Assembly (NCBI GenBank): GCA_949710005.1
Contig: OX453275.1
Location: 501,001-565,000, forward strand
Reading direction: 5' to 3'
Length of the DNA stretch: 64,000 nt
From: Ricordea florida
Lineage: Eukaryota; Cnidaria; Anthozoa; Corallimorpharia; Ricordeidae
Positions within the stretch are counted from its first letter, which is position 1. The number at the start of each line of letters is the position of its first letter. The notes under the pieces were generated by a model. The model searched no databases. It worked only from the letters and a program-made list of their open reading frames with translations, and was not told where the DNA came from. A program made the translations under genes and the position numbers. This document shows, in pieces, positions 28,501-37,000 of the stretch.

Positions 28501-30112
28501 GTAATTTAAACTGATTGCATGTCTACAGTATCCTACAGTATTTGCAGTAGTCCGTGATGGCTTCGTTTAAATTGCGTTCACTAAACTACGTCATTAAAGT
28601 GCACTCAGCGAGGGCTTAATTGCCGTTGTTTCTACGCGAATTTCCTCACATATCTTGATGTGCTACCTATGTGAGTTGTATGATTGAATAGTTCCCGCTT
28701 GTATGTGCAACTCTTCAGTTTTCAAGGTCTCTTTGCTCTCAAACAACTTGAAACCATTCATGAGTCCAGAAAAATATTTCCTACTCTAAGGCGCACCTAG
28801 TCTCCCTCGCAGCCGTTTTTTGGATAAACGTTGCGTGACATCCAAAAAACGGCTGCGACGGAGACTAAGGCGCACCGTACAGTGTTTCATTACACTGGTA
28901 ATCTCATTGTCTTGTTTATTAAATCATGTATCATCATCATCATCATCATTATTATTATTGTCATCATCATTGTTATTGAAACTAAAGGTAATGTCCGCAT
29001 AGCTTCTCAGTCAGTAACTGAATTGGAAACCAGTCACAGTAGGATGTTTGTTCACGCAACGCTTTCCCATGTTAAGCGTTGATTGATTTTGATTAGTTCG
29101 CGGCTTATCTAAAGTTTACTGTAAGTTAACTGTAATTGGTTCCCACCTTGATTTTTTCCTTGTTCTCCATAACAATAGTCTACCGTCTCCTTGTTTCAGG
29201 AGCAGTCGTTCCTCGGTGAGTTTACCATATATGGACCGAGCTGTTCTATCTGGTCGTACACTTCCTCTTGTGGTAGGATTTTCATACTGTATACTATAAA
29301 CTGCATATTGAAGCGTGCGAACTAGTGTTTAAAGAGTTTAAGTTTGACCCAAACTATACAGCAAAAAATTTGACTTTAATATTGCCAATACAAACTTTTT
29401 TACAAGAAAGTCTAATTTTTAAACCCGGCCAAAACATTCTCATTTGAACCTTTAAATGTTTCCAAGGTGTTCTTGTGGTAACATGATTAACTATTTCAAT
29501 AAATCACTGCGGACGGTTCTGTTGGAAAGGATTGTACCCAGTACTGTCAGGTATTGCGATAATTATTTGATTCATTTGCTGTTTTCTTGTCTTGTTTCAG
29601 TCCAGTCCTTTATTTTCGCATTCAGCTGTGGAGACTTCACCAGAGGGAAATTCAGCCAGATCTAACTCATTCTCTTCAGGTAAAATAACTTTTCTCACCT
29701 ACGTCACGCCTCCCACCAGTGAAAATAATACTCTTCATGAGCAACATTACAGTGTGAAATCTCAGATACCCAAGTTGAGACGCTACCTTCAGGCTGTTTC
29801 ATCGTGTAGCTATTGTCAGTGATGTTATGTTTTCGCAAAGTAAGCCATATCTTCCCTACCCTTGGTTCTCTATGATGCACTGTTTATTCGTCTAGCACGC
29901 ATTTTATCTCTTGGCTTGTTTCCCTCGTGACCCGGCAAACTGTGCCATCTGTTGATTCCATAGGGGGTCACGTGCGATTTCCCGCCATCAAAACTCATTC
30001 CGTGCCCAACCTCCTAGCCAGGTCCACGGCCAATGGAGAACAATCAATGAGAACAGAGAAAAGCAACAGTGCTGGAGCAAGAATAAATAGAGAAACCAGA
30101 AACAGAAGATGA
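7595..30112 (+). CDS. LRRIQ1: Leucine-rich repeat and IQ domain-containing protein 1
   Basis: About 34 exons: 7595-7726, 8181-8301, 8758-8855, 9880-9973, 10553-10773, 12871-12945, 13779-13841, 14639-14705, 15115-16002, 16282-16335, 16455-16539, 17622-17774, 18053-18203, 18541-18608, 18694-18819, 19417-19544, 20796-20869, 21063-21156, 21923-21989, 22099-22193, 22314-22371, 22473-22666, 24447-24532, 25173-25292, 25873-26057, 26275-26311, 26537-26742, 27127-27215, 27419-27532, 27688-27763, 28393-28500, 29200-29272, 29601-29679, 29964-30112. The start is acidic (DDDESEIEAEIQRELD), as in vertebrate LRRIQ1. A Glu/Lys/Arg coiled coil in the 888-bp exon follows a first IQ motif (TKLQKFYRGFRIRKQY). 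Leucine-rich repeats occupy 17622-21989 (for example LEEISLKNNNLTSV). IQ motifs follow at 24447 (TKIQALWRGWHIR), 25173 (VTIQAAWRGYLAR) and 25873. The family is linked to cilia and sperm; IQ motifs bind calmodulin-like proteins. The 18203/18541 junction appears one base out of phase. Confidence 0.88.
8527..8671. mobile_element. Hairpin MITE copy 1 (intron of LRRIQ1)
   Basis: The ends are inverted repeats: ATGTTACAGGTTAAATTTGA at the left and its near-complement at the right, with a second complementary pair inside (TTAGTTTGTAGTTTCTTTG). A related copy lies at 25048-25155 in another intron of the same gene. Confidence 0.65.
9137..9460. mobile_element. Non-autonomous DNA element with 6-bp target duplication CTAGAG
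   Basis: The terminal inverted repeats are CAGGTCTTGAAAAA at the left and TTTTTGAAGCCCTG at the right. The element is flanked by exact direct repeats CTAGAG at 9131-9136 and 9461-9466. It has no coding capacity. Its terminal CAGG...CCTG and 6-bp duplication match two other elements in this gene (11285-12795 and 27772-27960). Confidence 0.7.
10800..11050 (+). repeat. Interspersed repeat with CCTCCGCCAAGGAGG head and TTTG/TCTG run
   Basis: The block starts with the small palindrome CCTCCGCCAAGGAGG, has a GTTTGTTTGTCTGTCTG run, and ends with GGCAGAGGTATGCGCTCTACC. This arrangement is that of a widespread invertebrate interspersed repeat. I recognise the pattern but cannot assign it to a class. 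Confidence 0.55.
11285..12795. mobile_element. 1.5-kb non-autonomous DNA element, TIR CAGGCCTTCTG, 6-bp duplication TCTTGA
   Basis: The left end is CAGGCCTTCTGGTATTA and the right end is TATCAGAAGGCCTG, an imperfect inverted repeat. Direct repeats TCTTGA flank it at 11279-11284 and 12796-12801. The inner ends are rich in GCGATTTCGCA/CGCATAAT words in both orientations. No transposase frame is visible. A separate hairpin is nested at 12482-12546. Confidence 0.7.
12482..12546. repeat. Near-perfect 65-bp hairpin nested in the 11285-12795 element
   Basis: The left arm, AACCTCGTTCCCAGGGTCC then CTCCTACTCGG, is complementary to the right arm ending in CCCTGGGAATGAGGTT, with a loop of about 4 nt. 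This looks like a separate small foldback element inserted into the larger one. Confidence 0.75.
14029..14524 (-). mobile_element. Penelope-like element fragment, frameshifted
   Basis: On the minus strand, one frame reads HANETGHKSLWKEVKFIDRD followed by NHWYTRKVKEAIH. A second frame continues with LHPNNINRDNGIDIPEAWMP. This pair is the typical C-terminal region of GIY-YIG-type Penelope-like retroelements in cnidarians, here broken by one frameshift at about 14370. The fragment is bracketed by 15-bp direct repeats TCTAGTAGGGTTGTT at 14014-14028 and 14525-14539. Confidence 0.65.
16614..16916 (-). mobile_element. tRNA-derived SINE with 11-bp target duplication
   Basis: On the minus strand the head resembles a tRNA gene: an A-box-like TAGTGTAGTGG and a B-box-like GAGTTCAAGCTC, starting GGAGGCACAG. 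The tail ends in CCTTTACCTTTACC. Direct repeats CATTCCATTAA flank it at 16603-16613 and 16917-16927, so the borders are well supported. It lies in the intron after the 16455-16539 exon of LRRIQ1. Confidence 0.8.
19675..20371. mobile_element. Candidate non-autonomous element with TTAACTC ends
   Basis: The left end TTAACTCGTTTCCG and the right end CGGAAATGAGTTAA are inverted, and further complementary words (GACGGACATT, ATGTCCGTCAA) lie inside. No gene is visible and no clear target duplication was found, so the borders are approximate. Confidence 0.4.
21340..21533. mobile_element. MITE with 9-bp target duplication GCTCTAGTT
   Basis: The ends TAGCCTGCTCAGGC and GCCTGGCACAGGCTA are inverted, and the inner arms are complementary (GTGGGCACGATC against GATCGTGCCCAC). 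Exact 9-bp direct repeats GCTCTAGTT flank it at 21331-21339 and 21534-21542. A 9-bp duplication is typical of Mutator-like elements. Confidence 0.75.
22931..24038. mobile_element. Candidate ORF-bearing mobile element in an LRRIQ1 intron
   Basis: Exact 10-bp inverted repeats ACTCGGGCTA and TAGCCCGAGT bound about 1.1 kb that is more GC-rich than the flanking intron. A 161-codon frame lies inside. I see no target duplication and no transposase signature. It could also be a processed or captured gene fragment. Confidence 0.4.
23180..23665 (+). CDS. Unknown small membrane protein frame inside the candidate element
   Basis: This is a 161-codon frame. Residues about 20-70 are strongly hydrophobic and could form two membrane helices (GISFLFILLFTILNS and VASLLIAALYMVLVVLHFII). 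A charged C-terminal half follows with no recognised motif. It sits in an intron between two LRRIQ1 exons and has no splice signals joining it to them. I do not recognise the family, and it may be a chance frame. Confidence 0.3.
   Translation: MSSILESFKMIHVVPESRAFGLIPMTVGISFLFILLFTILNSFFCSLSFVQLSVASLLIAALYMVLVVLHFIIVSAKTLIDSLQNDCDVLEKAVQLSVFVHPNKESHLLEECRSRYAKFRIHQLEHKPRLIQTQVFLPAWSCGKTLAGTGEIGRIVYPIEE
24187..24440. repeat. Minisatellite of TTTGATTGATTAGT units
   Basis: About 14 diverged copies of an 18-bp-like unit (TTTGATTGATTAGTTTGG or TTTGATTGATTAGTGTCG) end directly before the 24447 exon of LRRIQ1. The array produces long Asn/Gln/Thr/Ser frames on the minus strand that are not genes. 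Confidence 0.85.
24560..24990 (-). mobile_element. CR1/L2/Jockey-type LINE ORF2 tail, decayed
   Basis: The minus strand reads HFKALNGLAPVYITDLLDRY, then RSNTKYGNRSFSVCAPTLWN, the usual region after the reverse transcriptase in CR1/L2/Jockey-like elements. In-frame stops interrupt it, so it is a dead fragment. Confidence 0.7.
25048..25155. mobile_element. Hairpin MITE copy 2
   Basis: It shares the inner hairpin (TTGGTTTGTAATTTCTTTGT) and the right end (GGTTAAATCAAATTTAAC) with the copy at 8527-8671. The left terminal arm is shortened. Confidence 0.6.
25300..25665 (-). repeat. 106-bp tandem repeat family, locus 1
   Basis: About three diverged units contain the complements of ACTGAACAGTACTGTACTG and CATCTGTGGATCAAACCATG. 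They are in the opposite orientation to the arrays at 31895-32290 and 37775-38850. Confidence 0.75.
25715..25834. repeat. 120-bp hairpin with a poly-G loop
   Basis: The left arm runs from GGGTAGTG to CCCTAGATCT and is complementary to the right arm from AGATCTCGGG to CACTACCC. The loop is a G-run interrupted only at its start. This is a foldback element inside an LRRIQ1 intron. Confidence 0.75.
27772..27960. mobile_element. 189-bp MITE, TIR CAGGGGTTTCAATA, 6-bp duplication GAAGCA
   Basis: The ends CAGGGGTTTCAATA and TATTGAAACCCCTG are perfect inverted repeats. Direct repeats GAAGCA flank the element at 27766-27771 and 27961-27966. The inside has several CCGCCTACTT words. Confidence 0.8.
28798..28867. 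mobile_element. 70-bp MITE with 9-bp target duplication AGGCGCACC
   Basis: The ends TAGTCTCCCTCGCAGCCG and CGGCTGCGACGGAGACTA are inverted with one mismatch, and the inner arms TTTTTTGGAT/ATCCAAAAAA continue the hairpin. Direct repeats AGGCGCACC lie at 28789-28797 and 28868-28876. Confidence 0.8.
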
Positions 30113-30498
30113 CGGCGAATGTCTCCTTCACTTCTAGCGTGAGTGGAGTTACTAGTGAAAATAGTGCTACGCTTTGCGACTTCGTTGTTGAAAATGACGT
30201 GAAGCAGTTTTAGGGTCAGAATGTTGCATTAACCAGCTGTGTGGCACAGTAATGTCTCTAACTGCATATAAGGATGATTTAAGGTTTGAACTCTACTCTA
30301 TAATCCGCGCCCAACATAAGATTGGTGAGTACCATGCACCTCGGCAAACATCATTTGACCGGCTTCCAAACGTCGCAATATCAGATGCGTGAAAGATATT
30401 AAAAAAACCATGTCATTGTGAGAAATTTAAAAAATAATCCATGAAACATGTAAGTAGTGCTTGCACTATGTTCCTTAACTGTTACACAAACCTTGAGT

Positions 30499-30504
30499 AA
30501 TAAA
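30499..30504 (+). terminator. Polyadenylation signal AATAAA of LRRIQ1
   Basis: This is a canonical hexamer about 390 bp after the LRRIQ1 stop; a second one lies at 30541-30546. The stretch 30505-31336 is otherwise AT-rich with no gene I can support. Confidence 0.45.
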
Positions 30505-31336
30505 TTCTTATTTATTAACTAGTTGCTTTTGTTATAATTAAATAAAGGGAAAGCACTTGCCCGCCGGAACATCCTAACCCCCTCCCTCCCCTTACGTGTA
30601 TCAGTCGGGTCACTGTATTGATTCACATTGCTTTAGAAGCCTCTCGGCGCCACCCCCGTAAGTTGGCATTGACACCACGCTTTACAACTTGCGATGAACT
30701 GCATCGATAAACCGTACAGATTTTACAATACACACAACCAGTTCACCTGGCTCCACTTTTTTTATAATTCAGATTCTGTTGTCGATTCAAAAATATGTAA
30801 CAAAATAGTTCATTTAATTTCATCCCGTCTCGTATCAAGTTCAAATAGTCAAATTTTATATTCAATATAATTTGGATATTCAATACGTTTTCAAATCTTA
30901 ATTTACACTTTAGTTTTTCTTATTCTGCCTTATGATATTGATCTTTACGTAAAATTTGATTCCTGGTCCTAACAGCGGCACGAGGCAAAATGCCAAGATG
31001 GTCGAACAGTTTGTAAAATACAATAGCTCTGTCCACAAGGCACATTGAGATTTAAGAAAGCAAGTCACAGATTCCATGCATCTTCATTGATAAAAACGTC
31101 TACTGCTTTTGTATATCTTATACGGTTTTAACGAAGTTCCCTGTGAAGAACAGTTCTCGCCACTGAACGATTAATCAAACCAAACCAACCTGACCCCTAT
31201 GCAGGCTTGAAAACAGCGGTACACAAAACTTGCACACTTAAAGAACGAACGCCAATGATAGAATTGATCGCTTGACTCAATTCCCACAAACGAAATTTGC
31301 GCCTCGTATCTTCTGTTTTCTTTGTGTCGCCTTGTC

Positions 31337-33899
31337 TCAAAAGAACTTTTCTCCAATGGTTTTAAGATTCTGCTGAAAGCAAAGCACGCAAGCCCTCTCG
31401 GGAACACAATGCTTGTGGAACAAGTGACCTGAAAAAAAGAGAAAACCAAAAAAGAAGAATAGCACGTTTTTTTTAATCTGTTCGATGTTGGATAGATTAA
31501 TGAGGGTTTTAACTAATACGTACCACACTCGAATAGCAACACTCCCTGGTTACATGTAGAGATCTGTTCACAAAGCTGCAAGGAGCAAGCCAAGCACTGT
31601 GCACTAACAGGCAACAACAAACGAGATATTCAGTTAGACGGCGAAACAAAGACAGGACACTGGAAACACTCTCATAATTTTCTCCAGGGAATTAGGCTTT
31701 TTCTTCGCTTCGGTTGAAAAAAGAAAAGGGACTAATTCCTTGAAAAAAAAAACCACGACAGGATTTACAGTAAAGATACTTACTCTGAAAGCCGCACGCT
31801 TTGTCCCCAGTTGGAAGCTGAGAAAGATTCAAACCAGATGGAAAAATATGTCAATGCTGGAGTGGTAAACGTTTCACCTGTGAGTAAAGCTACCAAAAAG
31901 TACTGTACTTGGTACTGTTTGTACCTGAGGTTTTAACGTCTGTTAATTAAACCGTGCAGTGTGGACATTCTTTGAAAAGCTACTGAACAGTACCATACTG
32001 TGGTACTGTTTGTTTTACTATACAGTGTGGCTCTAGCTTTTTCATCTGTGGATCAAACCATGCAGTGTGACTATTCTTTGTAAAGCTACTGAACAATACT
32101 GTACTGTGGTACTGTTTGTTTCACTATACATTGTGGTTAACTTCTAAATATTACACCTGCGGAAAAAACCATGGAGTGTGACCACTTTTAGGAAAGCTAC
32201 TGAATAACATTGTACAGCTAGTTGTACTGTTCGCTTAACTGACTTTATTTTTGAAATAATCACTACACGAAACCATGCACAGCTAAGATGAATGCCATTT
32301 CAATAAAAATATTACTGTTGTTAATACAAGTTATTTTTCTGAATAAACTCATCGCTTACCTCCATCTTCCAGTGTCCTAAAGTGTGCCATTGATTCCAGT
32401 TGCGGCTTTGCATCTTCCTGTTCAAATAACGAAAAAAAAACAGAAAGTTGCCTGCACTAAGTAACGAATAATGCCTTACAATGATCAAAACACAAGTCTT
32501 TGAAACAATTGACGTCAATCACAACGGATAAACACACTCCAATGAACCAAAAAGAACCTGAAAAAAGCAAGTCGTTAACACTAAGGGCACGAAAACGCCA
32601 TGGAAACGGGGAGTGACAACTCTAACAAACACTGTTTGAGCAAAACTAGGTCTTAACTTAAGTCCTCCCGGAAATTTGGATCATCCTCCCGAATTTTGGG
32701 GATAAATTTCCTTCGATGTCCCGATTTTTTTTTTTTGCAATGACCCAGAATTATCGCGTGTTTCCCGGAACAATTTTGGCTTTGTCCCGAAACAGCGTTT
32801 GCTCGAGTTGTCACCCCCCGTATGGAAGGCGTTAAGAAAGCGCAACGGTCCAGTTTATAGCGGAAATAGAACGCGGGAATTTTAACTTTTTAAGTTGCAT
32901 TCATTACTTTAAACCACGGTACAGTGGAACCTCGATTTAGCGAAGTGCCAAGGGACTGGGAAAATTTGTTCGTTATATCGAGGGTTCGTTATATCGAAAA
33001 CCTCGATTTAACGAATTTTCGGATAAACAACCAAAATGTTCGTTATATCGAGGTTAGCTAATAATTAATTTTCGTCGGTGTTACGTTTCACAACCCAGCA
33101 TTCCGGATCTGAACAATTGCTAATAAGCACTCGTTGTCTGTATAGCTATGTACTGTACAGATCTGTACATAGCTACGGCACTAGAAACTGTTCAGGCAAA
33201 TAAAACTGCTTAAAACTACATATATGTTGAGACGCTAATGAAAGATTACTTCCAATGAAGGTCATTTTTGTCATGCGTCCTCCGTTTAAGAAAAATGAAC
33301 ATGGTATAAACGTTAAAAAAACGAAGAAATAAAGGCATTGGACTGGCAATTCCAGCAATTTATTCCTTTCACCATAAGAAGCCATCAAAGATAAAAAATT
33401 AATAGAACTTATAAAAGACAAAGAGTATAAAGTGGATCTGCAGATGCTTTTATGTTTGTATGAAATTATGTCAACAGCTGAAAAAAAGGGCTGTTGTTCT
33501 CGTGTTAAAGGATAAAGGAAATGTCATCCTTGTTGGCCTGTTTCGCATTCATCTTTCGTCTCATGTTGACATTTATTCGCTATATCGAGGTGTTTTCCAC
33601 GTTTGGGCTTCTGAATTCTGTTCGTTATAAGGAGGATTTCGTTATATCGAGGTTCGCTATATCGAGGTTTTGTTCCATACATTTTACTATAATTTTGGCC
33701 GGGCTGAAGAAAATCGTTCGTTATATCGAGGACTTCGTTATACAGAGGTTCGTTAAATCGAGGTTCCACTGTAACATCAAACTGTGTCTGAGGTTAATAC
33801 TCAATAATGAAACCGATCCTGTGTACTGAAGAGCACTGTCCAATTACTAACCTTACTGCTTGATCCTGAAGTTTGTTCCTCTTTACAAAACATTTGTAA
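31337..33899 (-). CDS. Candidate exons ending in a RING-H2-like finger, possible alternative 3' end of HPS5
   Basis: Minus-strand exon candidates with good splice borders are 33852-33899, 32360-32417, 31784-31817, 31524-31575 and 31337-31428 (stop TGA). The last two join cleanly and encode LCEQISTCNQGVLLFECGH followed by LFHKHCVPERACVLC. The order of ligands (C-x5-C-x9-C-x-H-x2-H-x2-C-x5-C-x2-C) is RING-H2-like and resembles the C-terminal fingers of HOPS/CORVET Vps subunits. A donor at 34243 (AAAG|GTTAGA) inside the last HPS5 exon could feed these exons: 33852-33899 joins it in phase. The 32417-31784 link does not close in frame, so at least one small exon is missing or the set belongs to another transcript. 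Confidence 0.4.
31895..32290 (+). repeat. 106-bp tandem repeat family, locus 2
   Basis: Three to four diverged units carry the words TACTGAACAGTACC and ATCAAACCATGCAGTGTGA. They lie between candidate RING exons. Confidence 0.75.
32932..33771. mobile_element. Pogo/Tigger-like non-autonomous mariner element
   Basis: The ends CAGTGGAACCTCGATTTAGC and its near-complement at 33752-33771 are flanked by TA dinucleotides on both sides. The inside repeats GTTCGTTATATCGAGG. These termini are characteristic of pogo/Tigger-type mariner elements. No intact transposase is visible. Confidence 0.75.
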
Positions 33900-34099
33900 C
33901 TGTTTTAAAGAGAATAGAGAAACCAATCAATTGAGGAACTTGAGGAAGCCTTGAGCTTTTGAAGGAAATTAATGATCAAAGTGAAATCGAAATAATGAGT
34001 GAAATAACGACGTCTGTTGTTTGAGTAATTTACTTACTCACAAAAAAACTCCTTCCACATACTTCTCGCGTAGGGTCTAAAAGTATCAACAGCGACTCG

Positions 34100-37000
34100 T
34101 TACCATTTTACGTCAACCTTTCTTCTCTTTGTGTTTCTATCATTTCTCTTTCCAATCATTCTGAACAAAAATTTGGGAGATGCTTTTTGATTATGATATA
34201 CCGGTGTTTTTCCACATAATAGAAAGCAACTCGGTGATCTAACCTTTGGTGCCAAAGAACCACTCCTCTGAGACCACAGGTAAGAGTCCAACTTCTTTAG
34301 CATCTCGTGTATTAGTGTTCTGTTAATAAACGCCGCAGAAAAACAGTATTAAATTTGTGTTAATTGAAACTCGTGTTTAAACTATTTTGGAAAGGACGAC
34401 AGTAAACGTATTTGAAGAGGAACATGCACCTTTTTTAAGCTGCTATGTATAACAAAAATATCTGATATTTCGTTGTGAATCCTGTCACACCTAAACAAGT
34501 TATCCTCTTGGGTGGCATGCTGTTTATTGTTGTAACAACAAAGTACTATGAATACCGCTGACCTCTGCCGCTTCTCCACCACTGCTCCAACAAGACATGA
34601 ATAGTAAAAGTCTTTGGTTATGGGCAGTGTATCTAACGACTGGGCCATCAACAGTTTGACCGTGTGCTCCGCGCCTAGACGATCAAGCATAAGATGAATT
34701 ACGCTGTCCCATGTCAAGTCTGGCGTCCAATGCGAGTCACCACAAGATGCAAGGACGCACTGGTCGGCACTTTCTTTGCTATTATGGTGACATGGTGCAA
34801 GGACCAGTTCTAATAGGTGACGCCATTCGTGAAGGAATTTTGGCAGCTGACCTAGATAGAAAAAGTACAAGGTAGGCGAATCGAATCTCAAGAGTCGAAC
34901 GAAAATGCGTTAAACAGGATCTAAACTCACCCCACCCCTGTGGATCCTTGATCAGTTTTAAGTCACCCAAATGGACAACTAATTTCAGTGCTTCTTTCCT
35001 CATATCTGCTCGCACGTAGAGACGAATCAAACCTGTCCAATAGCTAAGAACAAACGTCTGTTAAATACAACGACAGGCCGACTATTCAAGTCATAAAATC
35101 CACTTATTTTAAATGACAATGGACTGATTACGTTTCCTACCCATGCTTCCAGCACAGATCCATGAATGTGACAGATTCTTTGGCTTCTTGACACTGCAAG
35201 AAATCAATGATTCGTCCCAGATGATCCACATGTTGCCATGTCAACGTATGAGACCCGGGCCTGCGCAGGACAAGCAGAGGACACAACAGTACAGTTATAA
35301 AACTCAGTCCACGATAAGCAAGCACGGTGCTTTTGGGTTCGTGACCTCGATGTTTTTGTTTCTCACTTGTTCTTACCTTGGCAGACCACAGGGGCAATGA
35401 AGGTTTTTCTTGGGAGAATTTGCAATAAGCACACAATGAAACCACCATTCTGACACCACCATGTCCTCGCATATTTGACGGACTGTTTGCTCCCTGAAAG
35501 AAAAAAGAAAACATCTTTTTTTGTTTTGGCCTTCGCAGTAAAAAAGCAAACAAGAGAAACACGATGTAACACTTTCAATTGAAGTTGCTAAATAAAGGCG
35601 AACCAAGGCAGGCGTTTCAGCTTTGACAATGATTATTATCCTATACTACCTAGTCCACTGAATAATGCACTATGCGATACTTTACAGCAACTGAATACAG
35701 TACATAATATATATAGTTAGCCAAGCCTAAAAGCGGAGCTCCCGATCTCATTACAATATGTAGAAAATACGGATGTAAACAATTTCCGTCAACCAATATG
35801 AAAAATTTCTTTTGTTCTGAGTTGATTTCGCTGGACTGTTGTTTTTACTTCACAAAACGCGGGTGGCCATTCGTTTTCGCGCCAAAACAAAACTTATTAT
35901 GCACACAGACTACCCAAAATTCATTGGTATGCCTGCGGTGCGGACCGACGGCGGGCGGTCGGTGTACAGTCACGTGATTACCAAATTTTCTGGGATGGGT
36001 AGATTACCTTAGCTATGGGGCTCCGCTTCGCGCGCGCGTGGAGCTCCGCTACTACTTATTAACCGAGAAAGAGGTCATTACAGGGAATTCTCGGACCGAG
36101 GCCTTCAGGACCGAGGTCTGAGATTCCCTTGTAATGACCGAACGGACGAGGTTAATAAGTTCATATTCATTATTCACTATATGGCCTTCTTAGGACTGGA
36201 AAAAAAAACGAAAGGGTTCTTGAATATTTGTTTGCGCGCGCAAGATATCACTCGAGGTCATGTTCACTGAACCGAAACACATCTGATCATGCGATCGAAA
36301 TCAGAAGTGACAGAAGAAAAAGTTTCTTTGAAAATGAGACAACTTTTATCTATATATAATTTTTTTTTTTAAATTTTCATAATGCTCGGTCATTACAAGA
36401 AAATCTTGCCCGCTCAGCAGCCAATCACAGCACGTGTACTATTGCAGTCATATGCGATATTCTTCACAACTGAATGCGGTAATATGTTGCCGGAAATAGT
36501 TCAAAGCATAATTACGTCATTAAATTAAATGTCAATCATTGTAATGATAACGTATGAAAAGCAGATGTTAGTGAGAACTTCCACCGAGAGCCACAGGGTG
36601 TGTTTTTCAGTCAGAGATCGCGTGAGGAGAGCATGCGAACATTATGAATCCGTGATCAACTTTCGTGCGTGATTAAAGAATATGTTAATGAATGGCTTCA
36701 TTCAAAACAATGTGATACTGTTTACCAATTGAACACTGTACTGTGTAGACTTACTTTGCCATTCCTGCTTCGGATCTCCACCTCATCAGCTGTTCCACGT
36801 ACAGAACAAAGTCTGCTGCTCTGGATTCCAAACTGCGTGTCCTGCATTGACGGCACATTTCTAATACTTCCCAGGGACGCAAATCAGGAAACATGCGAGC
36901 ACAAGCAACCATTGACTCACGGCTATCACTCTCATACACACTACAACAGATATTTGAAAAAAATCTCGTATTAGACATAAGATATATTGAACATTTTAAT

